The notes: generated by a model not told the origin, from the letters alone. Shown: positions 36,709 to 45,368, counted from the first letter of the stretch. The stretch: 64,000 nt of DNA from Pseudarthrobacter cellobiosi (GCF_023913755.1 NZ_JAMXBJ010000043.1:62001-126000); one strand, 5' to 3'. Numbers and translations are program-made.

Positions 36709-37944
36709 TTAGCGCAGGCCGGCTCGTCCGCCGCGCCCCAGCTGGTTGGCCGCATGGCCCACCAGCTCCAATGGGCCCCGCCATTTCAGGACGACAAACA
36801 CGATGCCCACGGTGATGGCCGTCGCGGCATGCGCCCAGTACACCCCCTCCTCGGTCCAGCCGGCGGGCAGTGGTTTCAGGTAGAACGCCGAAACCACCCA
36901 GACATGCGCTGAGTAGAGCGTGAGCGTCATGGCTCCCGCACCGCGCAGCGGCAGCAACGGGTCCAGGTCCAGCCAGTCAGCGAGCCTGCCGAGCAGGAGG
37001 AACACGCCCACGACGGCTGCTGCCACACCGCAGGTGTGAAGCAGATCCAGCGTGGTGGCCGAATGCGGCGCCGCGGCCGCCAGCCACCACCAGGATCCTT
37101 CCTGCGGGATTCCCGTGAGGTTGACCTGGAGGACACTGTCCAGCGGGTATCCGGGGGCGTTCAGGACTGCCTCCAGCGCGGCCCGGCCGCCCCAGTTCTC
37201 CATCGCGGCCGTGCCCAAAGCCTTGGCCAGTGCGGCCACCGCAGTCCCGCCGGCGAGCAGCAGGACAGGAACCATCGCCTTGGTGAGGGCCAGCCGGCCA
37301 ATGACCAGGCCCACCAGCAGATATGACAGCCACTGGAACACCGGGTAGTAGCCGGTCAGGAACAGGTCTCCCAGCAGAGGGAACGGCGTCGAGAGGTCTT
37401 CCCAGGACGGGTTGTGCCCCAGATTCAGGGGCGGATTGGCTGCCATGAGCCAGGGGCGGAGCAGATATGCGAGCGCCGGGGAAACCACGGTCCAGCCGGC
37501 GGCCCAGGCGCACAGCGCCTTGACCTTCAGGCCCAGGAACGGCAGGATGCACAGGAACAGCAGCGCGTAATGGACCAGGATGATCGCAAGGTTCACTTCC
37601 AGCCCGCCCAGTGAGAGCCCGACGGCGGCAATCACCAGGGCTCGCAGTGCGATGCCGCGGCGGGCTGCGTTCAAGGCAGTACCTTCCGGAGGCAGCTGCT
37701 TGCCGGTGGACAGCGCCAGGCCCACGCCCGCCAACACGGCAAACAGGGCTGCCGCGCGGCCGGAGAAGGTCAGGCCGATCCATGTGGGCGTGAGGTCGGC
37801 GTTTGCCTCGAAGGTGGGGAGCAGATGCGTGGCCATCATGCCAAGGAGCGCCAGCCCCCTTGCTGCGTCAATACCGCGGAGTCGGCCCGCGGCCTGTGAG
37901 GTTCGAGGCACCCGCGAGGGTCTTGCCGGGGCACGGGACGTCAT
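36709..37944 (-). CDS. Polytopic membrane protein, DUF418/HGSNAT-type
   Basis: The product has 411 residues and about ten membrane segments. It opens RLRGIDAARGLALLGMMATHL near residue 22, the Asp/Arg start seen in heparan-alpha-glucosaminide N-acetyltransferase-like and DUF418 membrane acyltransferases. The C-terminal LYSAHVWVVSAF region fits the DUF418 type. Its substrate is unknown, perhaps a cell-envelope sugar. It is convergent with the dapB operon, 71 bases from the membrane protein stop. It is the last intact gene before the island. Confidence 0.75.
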   Translation of the reverse strand: MTSRAPARPSRVPRTSQAAGRLRGIDAARGLALLGMMATHLLPTFEANADLTPTWIGLTFSGRAAALFAVLAGVGLALSTGKQLPPEGTALNAARRGIALRALVIAAVGLSLGGLEVNLAIILVHYALLFLCILPFLGLKVKALCAWAAGWTVVSPALAYLLRPWLMAANPPLNLGHNPSWEDLSTPFPLLGDLFLTGYYPVFQWLSYLLVGLVIGRLALTKAMVPVLLLAGGTAVAALAKALGTAAMENWGGRAALEAVLNAPGYPLDSVLQVNLTGIPQEGSWWWLAAAAPHSATTLDLLHTCGVAAAVVGVFLLLGRLADWLDLDPLLPLRGAGAMTLTLYSAHVWVVSAFYLKPLPAGWTEEGVYWAHAATAITVGIVFVVLKWRGPLELVGHAANQLGRGGRAGLR

Positions 37945-38020
37945 GAGGCGATGTTCTCACACCAACCTTTGTGGCGGCAGTCAAGAGCCAGCCGGAAACA
38001 CGATCTTGAAGACCTTGTGT

Positions 38021-38036
38021 TCGAATATATGTTTCC
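38021..38036. promoter_or_regulatory. SOS-box-like site at left island edge
   Basis: TCGAATATATGTTTCC matches the actinobacterial LexA consensus TCGAAC-N4-GTTCGA at 8 or 9 of 12 positions. It lies in the spacer between the DUF418-type gene and the transposon remnant, with no intact gene right after it. The middle resembles the site near recA. Confidence 0.4.
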
Positions 38037-38176
38037 TTCAGCCCTTGGCTGGACGTCTTTGACGTAGCCTACGGGTGGCCTACGACAGTCACGCTCGGCT
38101 TGGGGGAGCGTTATCTGGAGTGTTGTCCACGAGTTCACGGTTCAGTCAATTGGGCCTGTTAGACCGGAAGCCAGAA

Positions 38177-38649
38177 CATGAGCCTGTTTCCAAGGAGCCG
38201 CCATGCCCATGGAACCCCGGAACCGCCGCCGGCCTCATCCAGGTCTGGCAGACGACGATCGGGCTCCATGATGAACAGGGCCACCCGTTCCGCTTCACCG
38301 CCCACCAACTCCGCCATACCTACGCGCGACACGACTCATCAACGCCGCCGCCGCAGGAAGTGGTCCGCCGGTTACTGGACCATGAATCACACGAGATGAC
38401 CGCCCGCTACGCGCGGCTGATGGACGAAACCGTCCGGCGGCACTGGGAAAAGGCAACGAAGATCAACATCAGAGGCGAAACCATCAGCCCCGGGCAAGAC
38501 AACGGGCTCAACTCATCGCAGAAGCCGAAACAGCAGGCCAGACACGCATGGTCGAAATGAACCTCAAAGTCGCCACCAACCTCGAGAACATCATCAACGC
38601 CATCCAGACCACCCCCACGGACGATGAGGACCCCCCGGATGCAGGCTGA
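38177..38649 (+). pseudogene. Tyrosine recombinase (TnpB-like) remnant
   Basis: This is the 3' end of a Tn554-type tyrosine recombinase. The C-terminal catalytic box is visible as GHPFRFTAHQLRHTYA, then EVVRRLLDHESHEMTARYAR with the catalytic Arg, His and Tyr. Between them the reading frame is disturbed (RHDSSTPPP in place of a regular TRLINAGVP-type stretch). After about HWEKATKINIRGE an internal deletion jumps to the family's final helix region (LIAEAETAGQTRMVEMNLKV), in another frame, ending with the TGA at 38647-38649. The N-terminal half is missing. It cannot encode a working recombinase. Confidence 0.78.
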
Positions 38650-39033
38650 CAACACCCACCACCTCCTGGCAGCGGCCCGCGAACGATCTGAAAAAGCACG
38701 CGCACGCGCCACCAAGCCCTGACACAAATTCACGAAAGCGGGCGGACAGCCACCGCATCCGAGCTTGCCCGGGCCGCAGAAGTGTCACGCTCCTGGCTCT
38801 ACACCCAACCGGACCTGCTGGACCTCCTCCAACAGCAGAAAACACCGACCCGAACCTCAACGTCTGGGTCCTCCACCCGGGCATCGGACACGTCCCTCCA
38901 CCGAAGTCTGCAACTCGCCCACCAACGCATCCGACAACTCACGGACGAGAACACCCGGTTGCGCGAACGACTGGCCCGAACCCACGGAGCACTCCGCGCT
39001 GCAAACCTCACCAACGTGAACGGGCGTCCCTAA
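38639..39033 (+). pseudogene. DUF6262 (TnpC-like) transposon protein, frameshifted
   Basis: A short helical protein of the DUF6262 family starts at ATG 38639, overlapping the recombinase remnant. It reads NTHHLLAAARERSEKARARAT and then reaches a stop at about 38720, because one G is missing in a run that should encode Lys-Ala-Leu. The second frame continues SELARAAEVSRSWLYTQPDL and ends with ERLARTHGALRAANLTNVNG at 39033. The family accompanies the two recombinases in Tn554-type elements. One-base frameshift decay is the simplest reading. Confidence 0.78.
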
Positions 39034-39478
39034 CGATCGCTCTCCGCGGTGCCATGCCAAGGGAAACTGACTGGCACTAGGGTCACGCACGCGTTGATTC
39101 AGGGCCCCGGCCGGTGTCGTAGCCCTGCACTATGATCCCGGACGTGGTGAAAATCGACGTGGAAGCGGTCGGCGCGATGCTGGACGACGTGGACACGCCC
39201 CCATCAGCGTACGGGGAGCTGGAACCCGACTACGAGTACTTGGAACCGGTGGCTATCTGCACATGCTCATGCCACTAGCCGAGCCCTTACCGGTCCGAAA
39301 ACTGGCCGTCGAGTGCGTGGGACCAAAAGTCACCTGACGGCGAGGGCCGAGACGTCCAGAGGCAAGCAACCCTCATCAGGCAAGCGAATTCCTTGGTGGC
39401 CGCAATTGCCATACTGTCCGGAGCTTGGAACCTCGCCGATATGAGCTTCGCCCGAGCCGGCTTCCGGCCCACGTCTTC
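39034..39478. other. Spacer with one small candidate reading frame
   Basis: About 445 bases lie between the transposon remnant and the stop of the multicopper oxidase gene. The only coding-like feature I see is the 48-residue frame at 39132-39278. No tRNA, terminator or strong repeat was recognised in the rest. Confidence 0.5.
39132..39278 (+). CDS. Candidate acidic peptide with CTCSCH C-terminus
   Basis: A 48-residue frame starts at ATG 39132. The N-terminal 40 residues are acidic (KIDVEAVGAMLDDVDTPPSA and ELEPDYEYLEPV), followed by a C-terminal VAICTCSCH. Third codon positions are mostly G or C as in neighbouring genes, but there is no clear ribosome-binding site. The pattern (acidic leader, Cys-rich end) resembles precursor peptides of modified natural products, and the final Cys/His cluster could bind copper. 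No modifying enzyme is visible nearby. Confidence that it is translated is low. Confidence 0.35.
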   Translation: MIPDVVKIDVEAVGAMLDDVDTPPSAYGELEPDYEYLEPVAICTCSCH

Positions 39479-40945
39479 TCACTGCACTTCGATGACGCCC
39501 ATCATGCCAAGGTCCTCGTGGTCAAGGATGTGGCAATGGTAGGCGGATCGTCCTCGGAAGTCCTTGAAAGCCACTCTGACCTTTACCCGCCCGTTCGCAG
39601 GTACGTTCACTACGTCCTGCCAGACAGCGGCCTGCTTGCCTTGGCCGTATTCCTCGATGATCTGCATCGGCCAGACGTGCAGGTGGAATGGGTGGTCCAT
39701 GGGGCTGGTGTTGATCAGTGTCCACTCCTCGACGTTCCCGCCCGCGACCGTGGTGTCTGTTCTGGCATCGTTGAATTCCCTGCCGTTGATGGTGAAACGC
39801 ATCATGCCCGCGCCCATACCCATGCCCATGCCAGCGGCCAGGACCAATTGCCGGCGTGCCGCGACTACGGCTGAGCGCAGGTCTCCCAGCCCCTGGTAGC
39901 CAGGCACGGCGGTCGGGGGTGCGGCCGGTGCGCCCGATACGCGGAGCGTGGCCAGTGCCGCGCCGTCGGGCTCCTCTGCTGGGTTCCGTGCACCGAATCC
40001 AGGGCCCATCATTCCGGGCATGGTTCCCCGGTCCCGGTAGAACGCGCGCAGGACGGAGTCGCCGGGTGCTGTGGTCACCAGGAGGTCTGCCCTGTTTCCC
40101 GGCGTGAGCACCAGGTCATCCACTTTATCCGGTTTCTGGAAGCGGCCGGAGTCCATGCCGAGGAGCTGCATTTGCTGTCCGTCGAGCCGCAGCCGGAGGT
40201 AGCGGGCGACACACGCGTTGACGATGCGCCACCTTTCCCGTTGCCCGGGGCGGGCACCGAATTGCGGGTTGCGTTGACCGTTGACCAGGAGCAGTTCACC
40301 CTCCCGGCCCATCATCCGCTCCATCGCCGGGACCGCAGGGATGTTCCCCAGCCCGTCCAGGGTGGTGTCCGACACGACCAGCACCCGCTCCACGCTCGCC
40401 TCGATGGGCTCGTGGTCTTCGATGATGATCGCTCCGAAGAGGCCTGCGAAGATCTGATCCGCGACCATGCCGTGATGGTGGGGGTGGTACCAGTACACGC
40501 CCGGGGGATGATCCTGGGGAAGGTTGTATTCGTAGTCGAAGCTGCTGCCGGGTTCCACCGAGACGAAGACATTGTCCCCGTTGCCCTCGGGGGACACATG
40601 GAGGCCGTGAACGTGCAGGTTGGTGGCCTGGGACAGGTTGTTGACAAGCTTGATCTTCAGGACGTCGCCTGCGCGTAGGCGAAGCGTCGGTCCGGGGATG
40701 CCGCCGTTGTAGCCGAGGGCCGCGGCCTGCCGGCCGGCCAGCAGTATCTGTCCAGGGGCAGCCTCGAGCCGGACCTCCAACTGCCCGTCAGCGCTTCGTT
40801 CCTCCGGCGGCTGGGTCAGCTCGCCTCCGCTGGCCGGGACAGGTGGGGAGGTCAGCGTCCACATCAGCCCGGCCCCGCCGACGACCGTCCCGGCGGCGCC
40901 CAGGCCGCCCAGGAGCAGCGCCTGGCGGCGGCTGATGGGCCGCAC
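39479..40945 (-). CDS. Multicopper oxidase (CueO/CotA-like), TAT-exported
   Basis: This 488-residue exported oxidase begins with a TAT-type signal (RPISRRQALLLGGLGAAGT). Copper-binding motifs are LHVHGLHV, YWYHPHHHGMVADQIF, HPFHLHVWPMQII and YHCHILDHEDLGMMG. These are the type 1, 2 and 3 copper sites of laccase/CueO-type enzymes, which can oxidise Cu(I) or phenols outside the cell. The GTG start overlaps the stop of the SHOCT protein by one base (TAGTG), so they are coupled. Confidence 0.95.
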   Translation of the reverse strand: MRPISRRQALLLGGLGAAGTVVGGAGLMWTLTSPPVPASGGELTQPPEERSADGQLEVRLEAAPGQILLAGRQAAALGYNGGIPGPTLRLRAGDVLKIKLVNNLSQATNLHVHGLHVSPEGNGDNVFVSVEPGSSFDYEYNLPQDHPPGVYWYHPHHHGMVADQIFAGLFGAIIIEDHEPIEASVERVLVVSDTTLDGLGNIPAVPAMERMMGREGELLLVNGQRNPQFGARPGQRERWRIVNACVARYLRLRLDGQQMQLLGMDSGRFQKPDKVDDLVLTPGNRADLLVTTAPGDSVLRAFYRDRGTMPGMMGPGFGARNPAEEPDGAALATLRVSGAPAAPPTAVPGYQGLGDLRSAVVAARRQLVLAAGMGMGMGAGMMRFTINGREFNDARTDTTVAGGNVEEWTLINTSPMDHPFHLHVWPMQIIEEYGQGKQAAVWQDVVNVPANGRVKVRVAFKDFRGRSAYHCHILDHEDLGMMGVIEVQ

Positions 40946-41217
40946 TACCGGCCCTCACCGAGAACCTTGAGCTGGTCGCGGTACTGATCCGCGGTCAGCT
41001 CTCCTTTCGCGAAGCGTTCATCGAGGATCTGGCGCGCCCTGCTCCCTCCCATGGGCGGCGGACCCCCTAGCCCGTCCGGGCCTCCGGGCCCGTAACCGCG
41101 GCGGATGCCGCCGCCGGCGACCCTCACTGCCAGCAGCACCAGGAGCGCGATCCCGATAAGCAGGAGAGGGCCCCAGAGCCACATCCACTCCATGCCTTGT
41201 CCGTAACCCCACATCAT
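40945..41217 (-). CDS. Small SHOCT-domain membrane protein
   Basis: The product has 90 residues. One membrane helix (WMWLWGPLLLIGIALLVLLAV) is followed by a Gly-rich linker and a C-terminal SHOCT domain (RQILDERFAKGELTADQYRD). The start is ATG 41217 or 41214; the longer frame upstream is not membrane-like and lacks support. SHOCT proteins are small and of unknown function, often beside metal-resistance genes. It resembles the SHOCT protein at 45843. Confidence 0.8.
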   Translation of the reverse strand: MMWGYGQGMEWMWLWGPLLLIGIALLVLLAVRVAGGGIRRGYGPGGPDGLGGPPPMGGSRARQILDERFAKGELTADQYRDQLKVLGEGR

Positions 41218-41398
41218 GACCGGCGCCTTCCGCTTCCAGGAGTTGGTACTCCGATTCTCTGCGCGGCGCCGGCTGACCGGTAGGGTCCGAGGTCCCGGGT
41301 CCAAGGTCCCGGGCCCCGGGTACCACTGTTCGGCGAGTCCGACCCGGCCAACGGAGGGCCGGCTGATGCTCAGGATGATGCAGTGAGGAGGAAGGTGG

Positions 41399-42283
41399 TC
41401 AGGAGCCGTCTGCGGCGGGTCGGAACGTGACTCCGCCGTCGGTGGAGATGACCAGCCCGCCGGCCGTGGCGGCCCAGATCGAGAGGTTTGCCTCCTGGCC
41501 CTTCACCGCGGCCACAGCCTGGACTGCGCCTTGGATTTTTCCTTTTCGGGTCCAGGTCGCGCCGGCGTCCGCGGAGGAGTGGACTGTCCCGTCGGGTTCG
41601 ACTCCGACGGCGTCGGCGGGGCTGGCGAAGGCGGCGAACTGGAGCACGGGTCCGGTGTCCACCGTGTTCCATGCTTTCCCGCCGTCGGTTGAGCGGCGAA
41701 TCCCTTGCGGGGTGGTGGCCAGGATGGTGTCGCTGGTCGGGCTCCCGGCCAGGACGGCCGGGACGAAATCCGTGGGCACGGTGTTCCAGGTTTTCCCGTC
41801 CGGGCTGGTACGCAGTCTGCCGTCGAAGCCGACGATTCCGGATTTGGTGGCGGTGAGCGCGTGGAAGTCGGATTCGCCTTGCCGGGAGAGCTGTTCCCAC
41901 GTTTTCCCGGCGTCGGTGGATCTGATGAGCCCGAGCGGGTTGGGAAGGTCGGAGCCTTCTCCGGGGTGTCCGGAAGCGTACAGGACGCCGTGGTCAGTGC
42001 CGCCGGTGAAGCCCATCAGGTCGTTGGTGGCACCGATTTTGGTGGCGGGCTGTTTCGTCATGTCGAACAGACCCTCGTGGGTGGCCAGGAGCACCTGGCC
42101 GGTCTTGCTGCTGACGCTCAGGCCGTGAATGTGAGCGTCAGGCATGAGGCTACCAGTGCTGCCTGCAGGGGATGCTCCGGCGGTGACGGAGGACGGACTG
42201 CACGCTGTCAGGGCAAAGATGAGGCCGGCGCTAGCTGCCAGGGCAGCCGTGGCGCGGGTCCGGGGACGGGAGGGATTGGGCAT
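41399..42283 (-). CDS. Secreted beta-propeller lipoprotein (F510_1955 sialidase-like)
   Basis: The product has 294 residues with a lipoprotein signal (ATAALAASAGLIFALTACSP, lipobox LTAC). The mature part is a beta-propeller with BNR-type repeats, such as RSTDAGKTWEQL, TSPDGKTWNTV, RSTDGGKAWNTV, HSSADAGATWTRK and STDGGVTF. This matches the F510_1955 glycosylhydrolase-like family found with DUF305 and multicopper oxidase genes. Function is unknown. ATG at 42283 is chosen for the lipobox and the upstream CTGGAG; the frame is open to 42334. Confidence 0.82.
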   Translation of the reverse strand: MPNPSRPRTRATAALAASAGLIFALTACSPSSVTAGASPAGSTGSLMPDAHIHGLSVSSKTGQVLLATHEGLFDMTKQPATKIGATNDLMGFTGGTDHGVLYASGHPGEGSDLPNPLGLIRSTDAGKTWEQLSRQGESDFHALTATKSGIVGFDGRLRTSPDGKTWNTVPTDFVPAVLAGSPTSDTILATTPQGIRRSTDGGKAWNTVDTGPVLQFAAFASPADAVGVEPDGTVHSSADAGATWTRKGKIQGAVQAVAAVKGQEANLSIWAATAGGLVISTDGGVTFRPAADGS

Positions 42284-42337
42284 GGGGGCTCCAGGATTCA
42301 GGCGAGGCATGGCAGGGATGGCGCCGGAGGACACCGG

Positions 42338-42976
42338 TCAGAGGGTGGCCAGGAGGTCCTGCATTTCCTTGATTTCAGCTTCCTGCGCGGTCACGATGTT
42401 TTTGCTGAGGTTGATCGCGTCGGCGTTCTTGCCCTGGGCAGTTTCGGTCTTGGCCATCGTCACGGCGCCCTCGTGGTGGGCAATCATCTGCTTCAGGAAG
42501 AGCTTGGCCGCTTCGGTGCCCTGCGCCGCTTCGAGCTGCTTCAGGTCGTCCTCACCCATCATGCCGTTCATGGTGTGGCCGGCGCCCATGGTCGCGGGTT
42601 CGTTCCAGCTCTTGAGCCAGCCGGTCATCGTTTCGATCTCCGGTGCCTGGGCCGCCTTGATCCTGGTGGCCAGGTCAGTGACCGACGCGGGGATGTCCTT
42701 CTTCTGGAGCATCATCTCGCTCATTTCCACGGCCTGTTCGTGGTGCGGAATCATTCCCTGGGCGAACATGGTGTCGGGCGCGTTGTGTTCGGCTGCGGCA
42801 GCCGGTGCGCTGCTGGACATCATGCCCGTGCCGTGGTCCATGCCCGGCATGGAGCTGCCGGTGGAGGCGGAGCTGGAGGTGGCGGAGGATCCGGAGGTCC
42901 CGGTTGAGCATCCGGCGAGGGCGAGTGCCGCGGCGATGGCGGTGGCGGAAAGGCTCAGAAATTTCTTGTTCATCAT
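42338..42976 (-). CDS. DUF305 family lipoprotein
   Basis: The product has 212 residues with lipoprotein signal and lipobox (LALAGCST). A Ser/Gly-rich, Met/His-containing linker (SSMPGMDHGTGMMSS) is followed by the DUF305 ferritin-like four-helix domain, with FAQGMIPHHEQAVEMSEMML and QMIAHHEGAVTMAKTE. The two His-His pairs are the likely metal-binding residues. DUF305 proteins often accompany copper resistance genes. It is 54 bases upstream of the sialidase-like gene, and the two are likely co-transcribed. Confidence 0.9.
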   Translation of the reverse strand: MMNKKFLSLSATAIAAALALAGCSTGTSGSSATSSSASTGSSMPGMDHGTGMMSSSAPAAAAEHNAPDTMFAQGMIPHHEQAVEMSEMMLQKKDIPASVTDLATRIKAAQAPEIETMTGWLKSWNEPATMGAGHTMNGMMGEDDLKQLEAAQGTEAAKLFLKQMIAHHEGAVTMAKTETAQGKNADAINLSKNIVTAQEAEIKEMQDLLATL

Positions 42977-43114
42977 TGGTATTCAAGTCCTTCAAGACAT
43001 CAGGGGGCGCGTTGGGCGCCATGGGAGTGTGTGCATCAGTGATACGCCGGACGGGTCCGCAGGGGAGCGTCGGACGGGGACGGGCGCCGGTCAGGTCACA
43101 GCGCGAGCCCTGTT

Positions 43115-43591
43115 TTACGTTCGGCTGATGCAGAGCTCGCCCGGTGAAGGGCTGCCGGGAAGATAGGGCCACCGCGCGCTGGTCGTGGTGAGGGCCCCGG
43201 TGTTGGTGCTCCGGGCGATGATTCCGGTGCCTGACAGCGGTGCTGTCAGGGAGCCGGTCTTTGCCGACGGGGTACAAGCCTCGGTCATGGCCTGCATGCT
43301 GGTGCAGTTGCCCGAGTCCGTACACTGCACGGTCCGGGCACTTGTCTCGTCCTGGACCCCGGGCTTGTCCGGGGCAGAAGACCGCCCTTGAGCATGTTCT
43401 CCGGTGTGGCCGGCAGGGGATGAATTGTGATGGGCGCTGACAGCGGCTGCCGCCGTGGCCGGTGAGTGCATGGCATGGGTGGTGGTCATGACATGCATGC
43501 CGAAAATCCCGGCAATAAGGGCCAGGACGGCTGCGAAGAGGCCCGCACGGAGAAGGAACGCGATCGCGGTAGCGTGTGCCGGTGCGGTCAT
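43115..43591 (-). CDS. DUF6153 family membrane protein
   Basis: The product has 158 residues with one N-terminal membrane helix (FLLRAGLFAAVLALIAGIFG). A His/Ser/Ala-rich stretch follows, then a Cys-bearing extracytoplasmic part (CTDSGNCTSMQAMTEACTP). The family is known mostly from actinobacteria, often beside DUF305 and copper genes; its role is unknown. ATG at 43591 has GGAGGAGG upstream. It heads the minus-strand copper-related set, with a 138-base spacer to DUF305. Confidence 0.78.
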   Translation of the reverse strand: MTAPAHATAIAFLLRAGLFAAVLALIAGIFGMHVMTTTHAMHSPATAAAAVSAHHNSSPAGHTGEHAQGRSSAPDKPGVQDETSARTVQCTDSGNCTSMQAMTEACTPSAKTGSLTAPLSGTGIIARSTNTGALTTTSARWPYLPGSPSPGELCISRT

Positions 43592-43806
43592 GACGGTCCT
43601 CCTCCGTTCCGTTGCGGGCTTTCTGTTCAAAGACTACCGGCCCTGTGGCAGGGCACTTACCGCTACAACGAGCCTGCGCCGGATTCTGTTTCAGCCCCCG
43701 GCCGGTGCTGGTGACGAGACCGGGATCTTCGGCCCTTGCGGTGAAAATCAGGTGGAGAACACACTAAGGGCAACACTTGTGAAGAACCTGACGGAGGGCG
43801 GCATTC

Positions 43807-44259
43807 ATGGGCGGCGATGGAGGATTCAGGATCCTGGCCGGGGTGGACGGCTCGGTCCCGTCGCGCCTCGCGCTGGAATGGGCAGTCACGGAGGCGCGGC
43901 TGCGCCACGGCCAGGTCCGCGTCGTGACCGCGTGGGAGTTCCCGCCCGTCGCAGTCGGTATGGAAGGCCTGGTCCGGGACCCGGACGTCTTCCCGCAGAC
44001 CGCGCGCCGTCTCCAGAACGAGGCCCTGAAGCGCGTGGACAGCGAGGGCGTGACAGTGACCGGTGATGTTGTACAGGGCAATGCGGCCGATATGCTCCTG
44101 CGTGCGGCCGAGAATGCCGATCTGCTGGTCGTAGGTTCCCGCGGTCTTGGCGGATTCACCGGATTGCTGCTCGGCTCCGTGTCCACACAGGTCCTTCATC
44201 ACTCGCCCTGCCCGGTACTCGTGGTCCGTACCCGGTCCCGGACCGGCGGCGAGGAATGA
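43807..44259 (+). CDS. Universal stress protein
   Basis: This 150-residue single-domain UspA-fold protein has RILAGVDGSVPSRLALEW at the N-terminus. The ATP-binding motif is VVGSRGLGGFTGLLLGSVS near residue 115. The G-x2-G-x9-G(S/T) pattern indicates ATP-binding UspFG type. Its position inside a metal-handling set suggests a stress role but no target is known. The start follows GGAGGGCGGC. Confidence 0.88.
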   Translation: MGGDGGFRILAGVDGSVPSRLALEWAVTEARLRHGQVRVVTAWEFPPVAVGMEGLVRDPDVFPQTARRLQNEALKRVDSEGVTVTGDVVQGNAADMLLRAAENADLLVVGSRGLGGFTGLLLGSVSTQVLHHSPCPVLVVRTRSRTGGEE

Positions 44260-44307
44260 GTTATCTGAAGCCCCGCAGGGGCAACCCCGACGGCGAAAGC
44301 AGCGACG

Positions 44308-44742
44308 GTGACCGGTGACCACACCTCCCACGCTCATCCGCTGGCCGACCCCCACAGAGGGACGGTTCCAGGACGGACCTTCCGGGGCAGCTTCCAAGGC
44401 CTGTGGCACACGGTCGTCGGCGCGGTGGGCCTGGTCATGGGGATCCTGCCGCACGTCCTGCACCACATCGGGCTGCTCGCCGGGACCGCACTGGTGGCAG
44501 GATCCGGCGGCACTGCGCTGTTCGGGGCGCTGGGGCTCCTGGCGTCCGTTCCCATGCTCGTCCGCCTCCACCGGCGGTTTGGCAGCTGGGTCGCACCGGC
44601 GCTGGGACTGCTGGTCTTCGGCGCCATGTTCTCCCTGTCCGCGTTTGTCATCGGCCCGGCCATCAGTGGCACCGGAGGGGACGTGACCCCTGGCCCGGTG
44701 CCCACCCTGGATCACACCGCCGATCACACCGGCGGCCACTGA
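44308..44742 (+). CDS. Small His-rich membrane protein, unknown
   Basis: The product has 144 residues with about three hydrophobic segments (GLWHTVVGAVGLVMGILPHV, GGTALFGALGLLASVPMLV, WVAPALGLLVFGAMFSLSAF). His-rich ends (HTSHAHPLADPHR; LDHTADHTGGH) could bind metal. It starts with GTG 48 bases after the stress protein stop. No family assignment is safe. Confidence 0.65.
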   Translation: MTGDHTSHAHPLADPHRGTVPGRTFRGSFQGLWHTVVGAVGLVMGILPHVLHHIGLLAGTALVAGSGGTALFGALGLLASVPMLVRLHRRFGSWVAPALGLLVFGAMFSLSAFVIGPAISGTGGDVTPGPVPTLDHTADHTGGH

Positions 44743-44802
44743 CCACCCGCGGAGCCCGGGAATCCGGTGCTCACCCGGGCCCGCGGATTGCGTGGGTGAA
44801 GG

Positions 44803-45147
44803 CTATTTCGCGCCGGCCAGGACATAGCCGGAGGAGCTTACGGCCTCAGCCAGCGCCTCCCGGTCCGCGGTGCCGGTGATGCTCAGCCGGGACGTGCCGC
44901 CCGGGACCAGGTCCACTGTTGCCGATTCAACCCCGGACACACCGGACACGGCCTTTTCAACGGTCCGGACGCAGTGTCCGCAGGTCAGCCCTTCCAGGGC
45001 GTACTGCGCACCGGAAGCCTGAACCGCCGGCTTTCCGGCGGCCGGAGCCGCAGCACGCTTTTCGGCGGCGGGCGAGCAGCAGCTGCAGCCCTGCTGCGCC
45101 GTGGATGCCAGGGGCAGCCGGGTTCGTGGTTCGGGTGTTCCGCACAT
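44803..45147 (-). CDS. CopZ-like heavy-metal chaperone
   Basis: The product has 114 residues. The C-terminal 65 residues form an HMA domain with GLTCGHCV (Cys56 and Cys59 bind Cu(I)) and SGVSGVESATVDLVPG. The N-terminal half has an extra Cys cluster (GCSCCSP, Cys21, 23, 24) and an Ala-rich linker. Copper chaperones pass Cu(I) to CopA-type ATPases. ATG at 45147 is chosen for the site AAGGAAAC. A CsoR-type operator lies in its promoter (45246-45274). Confidence 0.9.
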   Translation of the reverse strand: MCGTPEPRTRLPLASTAQQGCSCCSPAAEKRAAAPAAGKPAVQASGAQYALEGLTCGHCVRTVEKAVSGVSGVESATVDLVPGGTSRLSITGTADREALAEAVSSSGYVLAGAK

Positions 45148-45245
45148 GTCAGTTTCCTTCGAAGCGAGGGACGGGAAAGAGCTGTTGCGGTTGAACGGCT
45201 GTAACGGCCCGGGCCTGGACAAACCACGTCACTGGCAACACTGAA

Positions 45246-45274
45246 AGAATACCCCCTAGGGGTATGTTGCGCAA
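45246..45274 (-). promoter_or_regulatory. Promoter with CsoR-like operator for copper chaperone
   Basis: Read on the minus strand: -35 TTGCGC (45274-45269), a 17-base spacer, -10 TATTCT (45251-45246). The spacer holds the palindrome ATACCCCTAGGGGGTAT (45265-45249). This fits the CsoR operator pattern, so the copper-sensing repressor would block polymerase until Cu(I) is high. No csoR gene is in the window. Confidence 0.8.
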
Positions 45275-45368
45275 GGGTTGTTGCAGCACCGGGCAGCCTC
45301 GTCCGCCTCCCTGCACTGCGGGCCGTTAGGCCCTTGCCGACGGGACCCTGCGGGTCAACACTCAGGGT

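Larger units (their letters stand above)
38177..39033 (+). mobile_element. Degraded Tn554-type transposon remnant
   Basis: The order recombinase then DUF6262, with overlapping ends, is the layout of the tnpB-tnpC part of Tn554-type transposons. The first recombinase and most of the second are gone. It lies at the left edge of the island that holds the copper-handling genes. No terminal repeats can be fixed by eye. Confidence 0.65.

Noticed and set aside
39132..39278. A thiopeptide precursor proper
   Set aside because: The core lacks the second Ser needed for the central ring, and no YcaO, dehydratase or cyclase is in the window. It is kept only as an unassigned peptide.
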